Counted from the first letter of the stretch, positions 53,577 through 62,860 are shown. The stretch is 64,000 nt of DNA from Brevundimonas halotolerans (GCF_003730275.1 NZ_QTTA01000022.1:1-64000), one strand, 5' to 3'. Notes: a model not told the origin generated them from the sequence alone. Numbers and translations: made by a program.

Positions 53577-54436
53577 AGGACGGAACCCCTATGGCCCCTG
53601 CCCTGCCTGACCTGTTGATCGAGCCGGTCATCCGCGCCGCGCTGGCCGAGGATCTGGGGCGGGCGGGCGATGTGACGGCGGCGGCCTGCATCCCGGAAGA
53701 CGCGCGGATGAAGGCCGTGTTCGCCGCCCGCAAGGATGGCGTCATGGCCGGCGGGGCCTGTGCGCGACTGGCGCTGCACGCGCTGGATGCCGCAGCCACG
53801 GTCGAGGTGCAGGTGGCCGACGGTGAGGCCTTTGCCGCCGGCGATGTCCTGATCGTCGTCGAGGGTCGGGCGCGCGCCATTCTCGGAGCCGAGCGGACGG
53901 CGCTGAACCTGCTGGGGCGGCTGTGCGGGATTGCGACCCTGACGCGGGCCTATGGACAGGCGGTCGAGGGCACGAGCGCGCGGATCGCCGACACCCGCAA
54001 GACCACTCCGGGCCTGCGCGCGCTGGAAAAGCACGCCGTCGCCTGTGGGGGCGGGACCAACCACCGCTTCGGACTGGATGACGCCATCCTGATCAAGGAC
54101 AACCATGTCGCCGTCTGTGGCGGCGTGGCCGAGACGGTGCGGCGGGCCAAGGCCCACGCCGGGCATTTGATGAAGGTCGAGGTCGAGGTCGACGGTCTGG
54201 ATCAGCTGGACTCGGCCCTCGCCGAAGGCCCGGACGTGGTCATGCTGGACAACTTCAGTCTCGAGGACCTGCGCGAGGCGGTCGCGCGCACGGCGGGTCG
54301 CGTGACGCTGGAAGCCTCGGGCGGGGTGACGCTGGAGACGGTGCGAGCGATTGCAGAGACCGGCGTCGACGTCATCTCGGTCGGCGCCCTGACCCACTCG
54401 GCGCCCAATCTGGACATCGGTCTGGACGCGGCCTGA
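53573..54436 (+). CDS. nadC: Nicotinate-nucleotide pyrophosphorylase (carboxylating)
   Basis: 287 residues, ATGA overlap with nadB (ATG 53591 is an alternative). Converts quinolinate and PRPP to nicotinate mononucleotide and CO2. AALAEDLGRAGDVTAAACIP, ADTRKTTPGLRALEKHAVACGGGTNHRFGLDDAILIKDNH and LEASGGVTLETVRAIAETGV are diagnostic. Last gene of the operon. Confidence 0.97.
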   Translation: MKDGTPMAPALPDLLIEPVIRAALAEDLGRAGDVTAAACIPEDARMKAVFAARKDGVMAGGACARLALHALDAAATVEVQVADGEAFAAGDVLIVVEGRARAILGAERTALNLLGRLCGIATLTRAYGQAVEGTSARIADTRKTTPGLRALEKHAVACGGGTNHRFGLDDAILIKDNHVAVCGGVAETVRRAKAHAGHLMKVEVEVDGLDQLDSALAEGPDVVMLDNFSLEDLREAVARTAGRVTLEASGGVTLETVRAIAETGVDVISVGALTHSAPNLDIGLDAA

Positions 54437-54442
54437 GGAGGT

Positions 54443-55621
54443 TCAGCTTTCCGAAGCGGCCGGGGTTGCAGCCGCCGCCGGGCGGCGTGCAGGCGCCTCG
54501 GCAGCGGTCGGGGCCGGCGACGACGCGGGCGCAGACCGCGGTGCTGCGGCGGGGGCCGTCGGGGCCGGAGCGGGAGCCGCCTCGGCACGGACATCGTCCT
54601 CGGTGCGGCCTTCCTGGGCGAGCAGCAGGCTGTAGGCCACCGCCTGACCGACCTGACGGACCGGTTCGACCGGATCGAGGCCGGCCTGGACCAGACGCGG
54701 CTGATCGCCCTCGGTCGAAGGCGCCGGGTCGTAGGCGAAGGCGCGGCTGGAGCCCGAACGCCCGCCGAAACGGTAGAAGACGTGATCGCCGACCTGACCG
54801 ACGCGGATCAGCGAGGTGCGCCAGCGCGGGCTGACGCCCGTGGTGTGGAAATGGGTGGCATTGCCGACCGGAGCGTAGACCGCACCCGAGAGCGCTTCGG
54901 TCGCCACCTGACGGGCCCGGTTCCAGGCGGCCTGGTTGACGCCGCGACGCATGGAGCCGTCGCAGGTGAAGCTGAACTGGCAGCCCGTGCGGCGACCGGC
55001 GCCCTGGAACACCACGGCACAGACGGTCTTGGGGAAGGCCGGATGGCGGGCGCGGTTGATGACCACCTGGGCCACGGCGCGCTGGCCGTCGCGGCCCTCA
55101 CCGCGGGCTTCGTAATAGACGGCCTGGGTCAGGCATTCGAGATCGCGGCTGGCGTCGAGCGCACTGCCGAGGCGGAACGGCTGGGCCGCCGGGTGCGACG
55201 GGTCGGTGGAGGCGAGGCGCAGGCCCGGGGTCATGTTCGGTCCGGTCGGGCGAAGCTGTTCCAGACGCGCGGTCAGCAGCTCGGACTGACGGTCGCGGCG
55301 GCTGGGGCCGGCAACGGTATAGGGATCATGGCGGCGGGCGATGGCCAGGGCACTGGCGTTGAGGCCGCCAGCCGCAGCCGCGAGCGCTTCTTCGGTAAAG
55401 CCGGCCGAGGCCGCGCCATCCAGACGGACGGCCTGGGCGCGAAGGGTCGTGGCCTTGGCCACCGTACCGCCGAGATAGGCCACGCCGATCGCCAGACCGA
55501 ACAGCCCCCCCACGAGCGCCGCGGCAACACCGGGCGTCAGTCGTGTACGGGCCGCCGAGGTGTCGGGCGTTCGAGGCGACAAGGGCGATGACAAAGGCTT
55601 TATCCAGTCCGCAGGGCGCAA
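54443..55621 (-). CDS. SleB-type cell wall hydrolase, membrane-anchored
   Basis: 392 residues. One membrane helix near residue 35 (GVAAALVGGLFGLAIGVAYL), then a linker, then the SleB/hydrolase_2 domain: LECLTQAVYYEARGEGRDGQRAVAQVVINR contains the catalytic Glu, followed by GAGRRTGCQFSFTCDGS and GNATHFHT. The C-terminus is an Ala/Pro-rich tail of about 60 residues. Family enzymes are lytic transglycosylases or amidases cutting peptidoglycan. The upstream region has a palindrome with two GANTC sites, so cell-cycle control is possible. A paralogue lies at 60012. Confidence 0.92.
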   Translation of the reverse strand: MRPADWIKPLSSPLSPRTPDTSAARTRLTPGVAAALVGGLFGLAIGVAYLGGTVAKATTLRAQAVRLDGAASAGFTEEALAAAAGGLNASALAIARRHDPYTVAGPSRRDRQSELLTARLEQLRPTGPNMTPGLRLASTDPSHPAAQPFRLGSALDASRDLECLTQAVYYEARGEGRDGQRAVAQVVINRARHPAFPKTVCAVVFQGAGRRTGCQFSFTCDGSMRRGVNQAAWNRARQVATEALSGAVYAPVGNATHFHTTGVSPRWRTSLIRVGQVGDHVFYRFGGRSGSSRAFAYDPAPSTEGDQPRLVQAGLDPVEPVRQVGQAVAYSLLLAQEGRTEDDVRAEAAPAPAPTAPAAAPRSAPASSPAPTAAEAPARRPAAAATPAASES

Positions 55622-55753
55622 TGCCGCCCCTTATTTAGTCTGTCGATGAGCGGGGTTTTCGCGAAACCACGCACACGACGAGGCCGACGCACCGGCAGTC
55701 CGCCGATCGTCGGGGACGCGCCTTTAACATAGGCAATGTGACGCAAATAGGGT

Positions 55754-55769
55754 TGATTCGCAAGAATCA
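55754..55769. promoter_or_regulatory. Palindrome with two GANTC (CcrM) sites
   Basis: TGATTC-GCAA-GAATCA is a perfect inverted repeat with a GNRA-type loop; it contains GATTC and GAATC, both methylation sites of CcrM. It lies about 135 bases upstream of the first SleB-type gene. GANTC clusters in Caulobacterales promoters are read by GcrA. Confidence 0.5.
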
Positions 55770-55988
55770 GAGGGGGTGAAGCTTTTTTGCCCCACCCACA
55801 GCGGATGCACTAGATGATCCGTGCACACTCTGTGTTGTGCGCGACAGATCATAGCACGATATCTGGCCGGGAAGGTTAAAGCTGAGTTCAAAGATGAGAG
55901 ACGCGCATTCTTGGTGCGCTCAAGTGAAACAGGGGCGAAACCTTGGACAACTTGCTGTTCCTGTGCGGTTTCTCAAGGGCTTCCATGG

Positions 55989-56023
55989 CCTGCGGGAACC
56001 GCCGGACGCAGGGGCACGTTTTT
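55989..56023 (+). terminator. Hairpin with T tract, possible terminator of an unannotated transcript
   Basis: CCTGCG and CGCAGG arms with a 12-nt loop, six bases, then TTTTT. It is 60 bases upstream of a small lipoprotein gene on the same strand, so it could alternatively be a leader attenuator. Confidence 0.4.
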
Positions 56024-56083
56024 CTCTCCATGCAAGCCTGACCGGGATCGGCCCGGGCCGGCCCTGACCGTGAAGGTACTGAC

Positions 56084-56275
56084 ATGACCCGCAAGACCGT
56101 AATGACCGCCGCCCTGATCTCGACCTTCGGCCTGGCCCTGGCCGCCTGTGGCAGCACAATCGAACAAAAGGCCGCCACCGGCGCCGTCGCCGGCGCGGTT
56201 GTGGGCGGGCCCGTCGGGGCTGCGGTCGGCGGCGCGGCCGGCACCGCGGTCGGCCAGGCCACCAAGGACGACTGA
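56084..56275 (+). CDS. Glycine-zipper small lipoprotein
   Basis: 63 residues. Signal ending FGLALAACGSTIEQ (lipobox LAAC). The mature part is a single glycine zipper: KAATGAVAGAVVGGPVGAAV then GGAAGTAVGQ, likely inserting into or oligomerising at the outer membrane, as in SlyB/YMGG-type proteins. No other domain. Function unknown. Confidence 0.85.
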   Translation: MTRKTVMTAALISTFGLALAACGSTIEQKAATGAVAGAVVGGPVGAAVGGAAGTAVGQATKDD

Positions 56276-56356
56276 TTTTCCGGCCACAGACCCGGACGGG
56301 CGCGCCCCTCCGGTACCGCTGCGACTTGATCCGCGCGGGCTAGAGCCCTAAAGCCC

Positions 56357-56386
56357 CCCGGTCGGTGATGCCTGTCGCCGACCGGG
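56357..56386 (+). terminator. Perfect 9-bp hairpin between small genes
   Basis: CCCGGTCGG and CCGACCGGG with a 12-nt loop, 81 bases after the lipoprotein stop. No T tract, so either a weak terminator or a leader element of the next gene. Confidence 0.45.
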
Positions 56387-56451
56387 TCCGGCCATGAGTG
56401 TCGGGGCTCCGCGGATCATTCGACCGACCCACCCTAGCAGACCGAGACTTG

Positions 56452-56832
56452 ATGAGAGATCTGAAGCAGACCGGCTTTGCCGATCGCCTGGCCACGCAGG
56501 CCGAAGCCAAAAAGGCCCTTCTGGCCCGATTCAAGCCGAAACCGTCGATTCCCGATCCCGACTTTGATCGGCGCGCCGAAAAGCTCGCCGCCGAAAAGGA
56601 AGCCGCGCGCCTCGAGAAGGAACGGCTGAAGCAGGAGAAGGAAGCCGAGCGGCTGGCGGCCAAGGAAAAGGCACGGCAGGAAGCCGAGGCGAAGAAGGCC
56701 GCGGCCGAACAGGCCAAGGCCCAGACCGCCGAGCAGATCGAGGAAGAGCGCCGCAACGAGCGCCGCGAGCGCAAGGCCGCCATCAAGGCCGAGCAGCGGG
56801 CCCGCCGGGCCGAGAAGAAGACCCGCCGCTAA
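56452..56832 (+). CDS. Highly charged coiled-coil protein (DUF6481-like)
   Basis: 126 residues from ATG 56452; TTG and GTG starts further upstream are possible. The N-terminal GFADRLATQAEAKKALLARF block fits the DUF6481 family; the rest is a continuous Glu/Lys/Ala helix (EKERLKQEKEAERLAAKEKA) with no hydrophobic core. Such proteins are common in alphaproteobacteria, with unknown function. It converges on the hybrid kinase gene with a 17-base gap. Confidence 0.78.
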   Translation: MRDLKQTGFADRLATQAEAKKALLARFKPKPSIPDPDFDRRAEKLAAEKEAARLEKERLKQEKEAERLAAKEKARQEAEAKKAAAEQAKAQTAEQIEEERRNERRERKAAIKAEQRARRAEKKTRR

Positions 56833-56849
56833 GCCGCGGCGGCTGAAGA

Positions 56850-59270
56850 TCAGGCGTCCAGAACCGTCCTGAGCGCATCGATGGCAAAGGGTTTACGCAC
56901 CAGCGTCCACGGGGCGTCGCGCAAGGCCGCATCGACGTCGTCGCCCGCATAGCCGGTGGCCAGCACAATCCGCATGTCCGGATAGAGGGTGCTGGCGCGG
57001 CGGGCGAGATCGAGCCCCGACATCTCGCCCGGCATGACGATGTCGGTCAGCAGGATGTCAAAGGGGGCGGCCTTGAGCCGTTTCAGGGCCGTGGCGGGGT
57101 CCGACGCCGTCGTCACCGTCAGGCCCATGGCCTCGAGCAGGGCCAGGGCGATGGCCTGCACCTCCGGGTCATCCTCGACCAGCAGGACGGACCGCTCGCC
57201 GCCCCCGGCAGGTGATGCCTTGCGAGCCGGCTCAGCCAGCGCGGGCTCAATGTCGAGGGCCACGGGCAGGTACATTTCCATGCGCGTACCCTCCCCCGGG
57301 GCGGTCACGACGTGGATGGCGCCGCCACTCTGCTTCAGGAAGCCATAGACCTGCGAGAGTCCAAGGCCTGTGCCCTTGCCGACCGCCTTGGTCGTGTAGA
57401 AGGGCTCGAAGATGCGCTCGCGCACCTCATCGGGAATGCCCGGGCCGTCATCGCTGACTGTGATGCGGACATAGTCGCCGGGCTCAAGGTCGCTGATCTC
57501 GCCCGCCTTGACCTTGAAGCGACGGGTCTCGACCTCCACGCAGCCTTTACCGGCCACAGCGTCGCGGGCATTGACCAGCAGATTGAGCAAGGCGGCCTCG
57601 AACTGGGCCGTATCGACCCGCACCGGGGCTCCACCGCGGCGCAGGCGCGTGCGATAGGTCATGCCCCCGCCCAGCGCCCCCCGGATCAAGGGCTCGCCCT
57701 CCCGGATCAAGGCATTGACGTCAACGGACTCGGGCCGCAGCGCCTGTCGACGGGAAAAGGCCAGCAGTTGATGGGTCAGGCGTTCGCCGCGACGGGCCGC
57801 GCTCAGCGCCGCCTCGGTCAGTTTCAGGCGTTTGGCCTCATCGACCTTGTTGTTGAGCAGCATGTCGAGGCCGCCGATGACCACCGTCAGCAGGTTGTTG
57901 AAGTCATGGGCCACGCCCCCGGTCAGGCGACCGACCGCCTCCATCCGCTGGGCATGCATCAGGTCAGCCTCGGCCTGGGCCTTGTCCAGCAGGGCCCGGC
58001 CGACCCGGTCCTCAAGCAATTCATTGATGCGTTTCAGATCGACCTCGGCCTGTTTGGCGTCGGTAACGTCAAAGGCCACACCCACAAAGCCCTGAATCTT
58101 GCCCTGGGCGTCCAGACGGGGTCGCGAGAAAGACTTCAGCCAGCGCCAGGCGCCATCCTGACGGCGATAGCGCCCTTCAAGGCTGAACGGCTGACCGGTG
58201 GCCTCTCCCGCAATGGACTCGGCGATTATGCGATCGCGGTCCTCCGGGTGGATGAACTCGCGCCAGTCCGTGTTGAGCGTCGCCGCATCCTCAACGCCCA
58301 TGAACCGGATGTAGGCCTGATTGACGAACTCCCGCGTACGGTCCTCAGCCGTGACCCAGATCAGGACAGGCGCATCATCTGCCATGGCGCGGAAGCGCTG
58401 CTCGCTCTCCCGCAGGGCCGACTCGACCTGACGGATCTCGGACAGGTCGATATTGGCCCCGACCACGCCGAGAAAACCTCCCTCAGCATCGAAACGCGGC
58501 CGGGCATGGGTTGAGAGGATCCGCCATTCCCCGTCCTCTCGCAGATAACGAGCCTCGATTTCGAGCGGGGTGCGGGTCTGCAGGGCGTTCAGGCAGGCTG
58601 ACCAGACGCGATCACGGTCTTCGGGGTGTATGGCCTCCATCCACGGAGCCAGATCCGTCAGATCCGTCGGGCGGTCGCCCCAGAAGCGACGAAACTCGGC
58701 ATTGAGATAGACCCGGCCCTCGATGTCGCCCGTCCAGAGCATGACGGGCGCGACATCGGCGATATCCCGAAAACGGGCCTCGTATTCGTTCACCCGCGCT
58801 GCAGCGGCCCGCAGGTCCCCCACGGTCGTGTCCAGACGGCGCATGGCCCGCCGGAGGGCCGACGCCACCCAGGTCACGAACAGGCCGACGACAATGAAGT
58901 TTACCGTGGCCACCCGGCCGAGGTTGCTGGTCAACCCCACGCCAGTCGCATCCGGGCCAGCCACATACCAGCCGCCCAGCAGGCACAGGACGACCGCGAC
59001 CGCGCCGGCGATCCGTCCCCCCGCCAGAGCGGCCATGACCACGGCCGGCAGCAGGATCATGAACCCGGTGACCTCGGCGTAAAATGTCGAGAGAGCGTAC
59101 CGGACGAGGAGGGCCGCAACGGCCGCCAGGACACCGATCAGGACCGCCTGCAGCAGGGTGGGCGGCGGCGTGCGTGCGAGGCGTGCGAGCAGGCGATCCG
59201 CACTGAACCACGCGCCGTCGGCGGGCTCACCGCCCCGGTCGTCGCCCTGATTCATCGGATCGGTCCCCAC
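56850..59270 (-). CDS. Hybrid sensor histidine kinase/response regulator
   Basis: 806 residues. Four hydrophobic helices of the DUF4118/KdpD type (residues about 40-140), two PAS domains (about 165-290 and 290-410), HisKA with phospho-His455 in GGVAHDFNNLLTVV, a HATPase (NLLVNARDAVAG, SDDGPGIP, GKGTGLGLSQVYGF) and a C-terminal receiver with Asp743 in ILLTDIVMP. It thus does its own phosphotransfer before an unknown partner. No HPt or regulator gene is adjacent. The ligand of the PAS domains is unknown. Confidence 0.94.
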   Translation of the reverse strand: MGTDPMNQGDDRGGEPADGAWFSADRLLARLARTPPPTLLQAVLIGVLAAVAALLVRYALSTFYAEVTGFMILLPAVVMAALAGGRIAGAVAVVLCLLGGWYVAGPDATGVGLTSNLGRVATVNFIVVGLFVTWVASALRRAMRRLDTTVGDLRAAAARVNEYEARFRDIADVAPVMLWTGDIEGRVYLNAEFRRFWGDRPTDLTDLAPWMEAIHPEDRDRVWSACLNALQTRTPLEIEARYLREDGEWRILSTHARPRFDAEGGFLGVVGANIDLSEIRQVESALRESEQRFRAMADDAPVLIWVTAEDRTREFVNQAYIRFMGVEDAATLNTDWREFIHPEDRDRIIAESIAGEATGQPFSLEGRYRRQDGAWRWLKSFSRPRLDAQGKIQGFVGVAFDVTDAKQAEVDLKRINELLEDRVGRALLDKAQAEADLMHAQRMEAVGRLTGGVAHDFNNLLTVVIGGLDMLLNNKVDEAKRLKLTEAALSAARRGERLTHQLLAFSRRQALRPESVDVNALIREGEPLIRGALGGGMTYRTRLRRGGAPVRVDTAQFEAALLNLLVNARDAVAGKGCVEVETRRFKVKAGEISDLEPGDYVRITVSDDGPGIPDEVRERIFEPFYTTKAVGKGTGLGLSQVYGFLKQSGGAIHVVTAPGEGTRMEMYLPVALDIEPALAEPARKASPAGGGERSVLLVEDDPEVQAIALALLEAMGLTVTTASDPATALKRLKAAPFDILLTDIVMPGEMSGLDLARRASTLYPDMRIVLATGYAGDDVDAALRDAPWTLVRKPFAIDALRTVLDA

Positions 59271-59419
59271 CGCGTCAGATCACGCCCACGAGGCGGTGAA
59301 CGCAAGCGTGACTGTTGCGTTCCCTTGCAGAGCCGGGGGCGACGACCCGCCGGGTTGTTCAAACTCCGCCCCCTTCCTATTTCTGGGTCTGACCCGGACC
59401 CGTATTTTCAGGAGACTTT

Positions 59420-59902
59420 ATGACCACCGCCACCATCCAGACCGGACTCAAGAAAGCCGACCGCAGCGAGGTCTCGCAGGCCTTGACCAAGGTGCTGGCC
59501 GACAGCTTTGCCGTCTATCTGAAGACCCATGGCTATCACTGGAACGTCCGGGGCCCCGAATTCTTTACCCTGCACAATCTGCTGGAGCAGCAGTATACGG
59601 AAATCTGGGGCGCGCTGGACGATATCGCCGAACGCATCCGCGCACTCGGCATCCTGGCGCCGCAAGGCTACGCCACCTTCGGCAATCTCACCGCCATCAA
59701 GGACGGCGATCCGGAGCAGAACGCAGAGGCCATGCTGAAGGAACTGATGCGCGACCACGAGACGCTGATCGCCACGACGCGCGATACGCTTTCGCTGGCT
59801 GATGATGCGGGCGACGAGGCCACGGCCGACCTGATGACCCAGCGTCTGGCGGCGCACGAGAAATTCGCCTGGATGCTGCGCTCTACGCTGGGCGGACGCT
59901 GA
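59420..59902 (+). CDS. dps: Dps family DNA-binding ferritin-like protein
   Basis: 160 residues. The ferroxidase site at the dimer interface is visible: KTHGYHWNVRGPEFFTLHNL and EQQYTEIWGALDDIAERIRA (His, Asp and Glu ligands). It stores iron, consuming H2O2, and may coat DNA. The Lys-containing N-terminus (IQTGLKKADR) could help DNA binding. GGAGA precedes the start. A stem-loop after the stop probably ends the transcript. Confidence 0.95.
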   Translation: MTTATIQTGLKKADRSEVSQALTKVLADSFAVYLKTHGYHWNVRGPEFFTLHNLLEQQYTEIWGALDDIAERIRALGILAPQGYATFGNLTAIKDGDPEQNAEAMLKELMRDHETLIATTRDTLSLADDAGDEATADLMTQRLAAHEKFAWMLRSTLGGR

Positions 59903-59909
59903 TCCTGAC

Positions 59910-59939
59910 CGGGGAGCGACCACACCGGGTGGCTCCCCG
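59910..59939 (+). terminator. Stem-loop after dps
   Basis: CGGGGAGC and GCTCCCCG arms enclose a further CCAC/GTGG stem; it starts eight bases after the dps stop. No T tract follows, so termination strength is uncertain. Confidence 0.5.
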
Positions 59940-60011
59940 TATGCCTGAAATTCGCCCGGTTGGGCGGCTAACATCGTGTGCTGAACCGATGAAAGCCCTA
60001 TATCCCGCCCC

Positions 60012-61217
60012 ATGCGCCTGATCGCACCTCTCCTCGACTGGCTGAAGGCCCGGTTTCCCGATGGTCGGGGAACGGGGCTGAGCGTTGTCGCCCTGCTCGC
60101 GCTGTCGGGTGTGGCCATGACCGCCAGTTCAACCGCCCGCCCCGAGCTGGACCTGCGGGTCCAGGCGGTGATGGATGCCACCCGGGGCGCCCTGGGCCCG
60201 GAAGGCCTGGAGGCCATGGCGGCACGGATGAACCCGGCCCAGCTTGCGCTGGCCATGCGCCATGACCCCGGCATGCAGACGGTCGGCCACTTCGGCATGA
60301 CGCCGGGCTGGGAGACGTTGTCGCTCGGTGGCAAGCCGACGCTGGAGCAGGGCGAGACCGGGCTTGAGGCCCACCGTCTGAACGCCGCCCGGCCCGTGAC
60401 CCGGGGCCTGCTGCGACCGGCGCGGCCCTTTTCGCTGGGCAGGATCGCGACCGCGGATCGCAACCGCGCCCTGCGCTGCCTGACGCAGGCCGTCTATTAT
60501 GAAGCAGCGCTGGAGCCGCGCCCCGGACAGGAAGCTGTGGCGCAGGTGGTGCTGAACCGGGTTCGCGACCCGAACTTCCCCAATACGGTCTGCGGCGTGG
60601 TGTTTCAGGGCGCCGAGCGCATCACAGGATGTCAGTTCAGCTTTACCTGTGACGGGGCCCTGTCGCAGGCTCCTGTGGCCTGGGCGTGGAAGCGGGCCGA
60701 AGACGTCGCCCGGCGCGCGCTGGACGGCCATGTGGCGGAGCGGGTCGGCACCGCCACCCACTATCACGCCGACTATGTTTTCCCCTGGTGGGCGCCCAGC
60801 CTGGGCAAGATCGACCAGATCGGGGCGCACATCTTCTACCGCTGGAAAGGCTTCCCCGGCGAAACGGCCGCCTTTTCGCAGGCCTATGCCGGGCGCGAGC
60901 CCGTGATCGACGAGGCGCGGTTTTCGCGGCCGCGCCTTCTGCTGGCGGACAGTGCGGACGACGCGGTCGAGACCACCCTTGACGGAACGGTCGTGGGCGC
61001 CCCCCCACGAACCGTCGAGATCAACGGCCAGACCCGCGTGGTCGGGGCCGTGAGCCTGGGCGGACGTCGACAGCCGACGCCCGAGGAAATCGCAGAGATC
61101 AACAGCAGTCTGGCGGACTTCGAGGCTGAAGAATCCCCCGCGCCGCGGGCGGCTCCTGCTCCCGTGCCGGGGGTTGTGGCCCTTGAAGTCGAGGAAGTCG
61201 GCCGACCCGGACGTTAG
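60012..61217 (+). CDS. SleB-type cell wall hydrolase, second paralogue
   Basis: 401 residues. An N-terminal membrane segment (GLSVVALLALSGVAMTASST) precedes a SleB/hydrolase_2 domain: LRCLTQAVYYEAALEPRPGQEAVAQVVLNR, GAERITGCQFSFTCDG and GTATHYHADYVFPWWAP, closely similar to the protein at 54443 block by block. The acidic C-terminus differs (EEIAEINSSLADFEAEESPA). A periplasmic wall-cleaving enzyme; the two paralogues may act at different times or sites. Confidence 0.92.
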   Translation: MRLIAPLLDWLKARFPDGRGTGLSVVALLALSGVAMTASSTARPELDLRVQAVMDATRGALGPEGLEAMAARMNPAQLALAMRHDPGMQTVGHFGMTPGWETLSLGGKPTLEQGETGLEAHRLNAARPVTRGLLRPARPFSLGRIATADRNRALRCLTQAVYYEAALEPRPGQEAVAQVVLNRVRDPNFPNTVCGVVFQGAERITGCQFSFTCDGALSQAPVAWAWKRAEDVARRALDGHVAERVGTATHYHADYVFPWWAPSLGKIDQIGAHIFYRWKGFPGETAAFSQAYAGREPVIDEARFSRPRLLLADSADDAVETTLDGTVVGAPPRTVEINGQTRVVGAVSLGGRRQPTPEEIAEINSSLADFEAEESPAPRAAPAPVPGVVALEVEEVGRPGR

Positions 61218-61312
61218 GCCCCCCGGACAGGACGACGTCTGCCCTATTGAAACCTGAACGGCCGAACGGCATTCATACGGTTCCGGCGCACGGCGCCGCT
61301 TCCGAGATCTGG

Positions 61313-62845
61313 ATGCCCGACACATCGCCCGACAGACCGTCCTGGACCGAAGCCGAACGGCTGGCCGCGCTCCGTGACTACGAGATTCTGGACACCGAGC
61401 CGGAGCGCGCCTTTGACGACATCGTCGATCTGGTCGCGACCCTGTTCGATGCGCCGATCGCGGTCGTCAACCTGATCGATGAAGGCCGCCAGTGGTTCAA
61501 GGCCGAAAAGGGCCTTGGCGTGCGAGAGACTCCGCTGGAGACCAGCTTTTGCGCCCATGCCATTCTTGAAGCCGACCGCATGGTCGTGCCGGACGCGACA
61601 CAGGATCCCCGCTTCGCGTGCAATCCGCTCGTTACCGAAGCCCCCGGTCTGCGCTTCTACGCCGGGCAGTTGCTGAAGTCGGCGGAGGGACTCCCGCTCG
61701 GCACCCTCTGCGTGCTTGACACCAAGGCCCGGCCGGAGGGGCCGACCGACATCCAGATGAAGGCGCTGGAGGTGCTGGCCGCCCAGGTCATGACCCAGCT
61801 CAACCTGCGTCGGTCCCTGAAACATCAGCAGCGGTCACAGGCCGAGTTCCGCGCCATAGCCGATTCCATGCCCCAGATGGTGTGGTCGACCCTGCCCGAC
61901 GGATTCCACGACTATTACAATGCGCGCTGGTACGAGTTCACGGGTGTGCAGGACGGATCAACCGACGGCGAGGGCTGGAACGACATGTTCCATCCCGATG
62001 ATCAGGAGCGCGCCTGGGCCCGGTGGCGGCATTCCCTTGAAACCGGCGACCCCTACGAGATCGAATATCGGTTGAGACGCCATGACGGGGTCTATTGCTG
62101 GACGCTGGGCCGCGCCATGCCGGTCCGGGACGAAGCCGGCAGGATCGTGCGCTGGTTCGGCACCTGCACCGACATCGACGATCTGAAAAAGATGGATCAG
62201 GCCAAGGAGCTCCTGAGCCAGGAACTGAGCCACCGGATCAAGAACATCTTTGCCGTGGTGTCGGCGCTGGTCGCCCTGTCCGCCCGGCAATATCCCGAGG
62301 CCAAACCCTTTTCCCAGGCGCTGCGGACCCGCATCAATGCCCTGGCCCGCGCTCATGAGTTCGTCCGCCCGCACAGCGATGTGTCGCAACCGCTGATGGG
62401 CGACATGACCCTGCACGGCTTCCTGGCGGCGCTTTTCAGCCCCTATACTGACGATGAGGGCAAGCCCCGCGTGCGGATCAGCGGCGATGACGCCACCTTT
62501 GACGATCAGGCGGCGACCTCTGTGGCCCTGCTGTTCCACGAACTGGCGACCAATGCGTCCAAATATGGCGCCCTGTCTGTCTCGGGCGGCCATGTCGAGG
62601 TCACCACCAAAGAGGCCGAGGAAGGTGACTTCCATCTGGCCTGGCGCGAGCGGGGCGGACCTGAGGTCAAGGGCGTGCCGCAGACAGCCGGTTTTGGCTC
62701 GTCGCTGGCGACCCTGTCGGTCGAGGGACAGCTGGCGGGCAAATTGTCGCGCAACTGGAACCCGGACGGTCTGGAAGTGCTGATTGAGCTGCCCGGTACC
62801 GCCCTGTCCCGCCGAAAAGCGGCCCGGACTCTTACAACGTCGTAA
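61313..62845 (+). CDS. GAF-PAS-HWE sensor histidine kinase
   Basis: 510 residues from ATG 61313 (in-frame TTG 61247 is less likely). No membrane helix, so cytosolic. GAF domain about 30-165 (APIAVVNLIDEGRQWFKAEK), PAS about 180-295 (MPQMVWSTLPDGFHDYYNAR, WTLGRAMPVRDEAGRIVRWF), then an HWE kinase: phospho-His about 306 in LSQELSHRIKNIFAVVSALV, the N-box FHELATNASKYGAL and the WRERGGP that names the family. No LOV cysteine motif, so not itself an obvious photoreceptor. A response regulator and a BLUF protein follow. Confidence 0.93.
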   Translation: MPDTSPDRPSWTEAERLAALRDYEILDTEPERAFDDIVDLVATLFDAPIAVVNLIDEGRQWFKAEKGLGVRETPLETSFCAHAILEADRMVVPDATQDPRFACNPLVTEAPGLRFYAGQLLKSAEGLPLGTLCVLDTKARPEGPTDIQMKALEVLAAQVMTQLNLRRSLKHQQRSQAEFRAIADSMPQMVWSTLPDGFHDYYNARWYEFTGVQDGSTDGEGWNDMFHPDDQERAWARWRHSLETGDPYEIEYRLRRHDGVYCWTLGRAMPVRDEAGRIVRWFGTCTDIDDLKKMDQAKELLSQELSHRIKNIFAVVSALVALSARQYPEAKPFSQALRTRINALARAHEFVRPHSDVSQPLMGDMTLHGFLAALFSPYTDDEGKPRVRISGDDATFDDQAATSVALLFHELATNASKYGALSVSGGHVEVTTKEAEEGDFHLAWRERGGPEVKGVPQTAGFGSSLATLSVEGQLAGKLSRNWNPDGLEVLIELPGTALSRRKAARTLTTS

Positions 62846-62860
62846 GATCGCAACCCTAAC

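Larger units (their letters stand above)
55622..56083. other. 462-bp intergenic region between divergent genes
   Basis: No convincing gene. It holds a GANTC palindrome (55754-55769), an AT-rich stretch near 55780 (GCTTTTTTGCCCC), a run around 55821-55900 that is less GC-rich than coding DNA, and a hairpin followed by TTTTT at 55989-56023 on the plus strand. A small RNA ending at the latter is possible, but I see no clear promoter for it. An 88-codon open frame from GTG 55821 has no support. Confidence 0.6.

Noticed and set aside
55821..56087. 88-codon open frame in the intergenic region
   Set aside because: GTG start, no ribosome site, atypical residues (many Cys, Pro, Trp), and it overlaps a hairpin with T tract and the next gene's start.
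61313..62845. LOV photoreceptor in the HWE kinase
   Set aside because: The PAS and GAF domains lack the NCRFLQ cysteine motif needed for flavin adduct formation.
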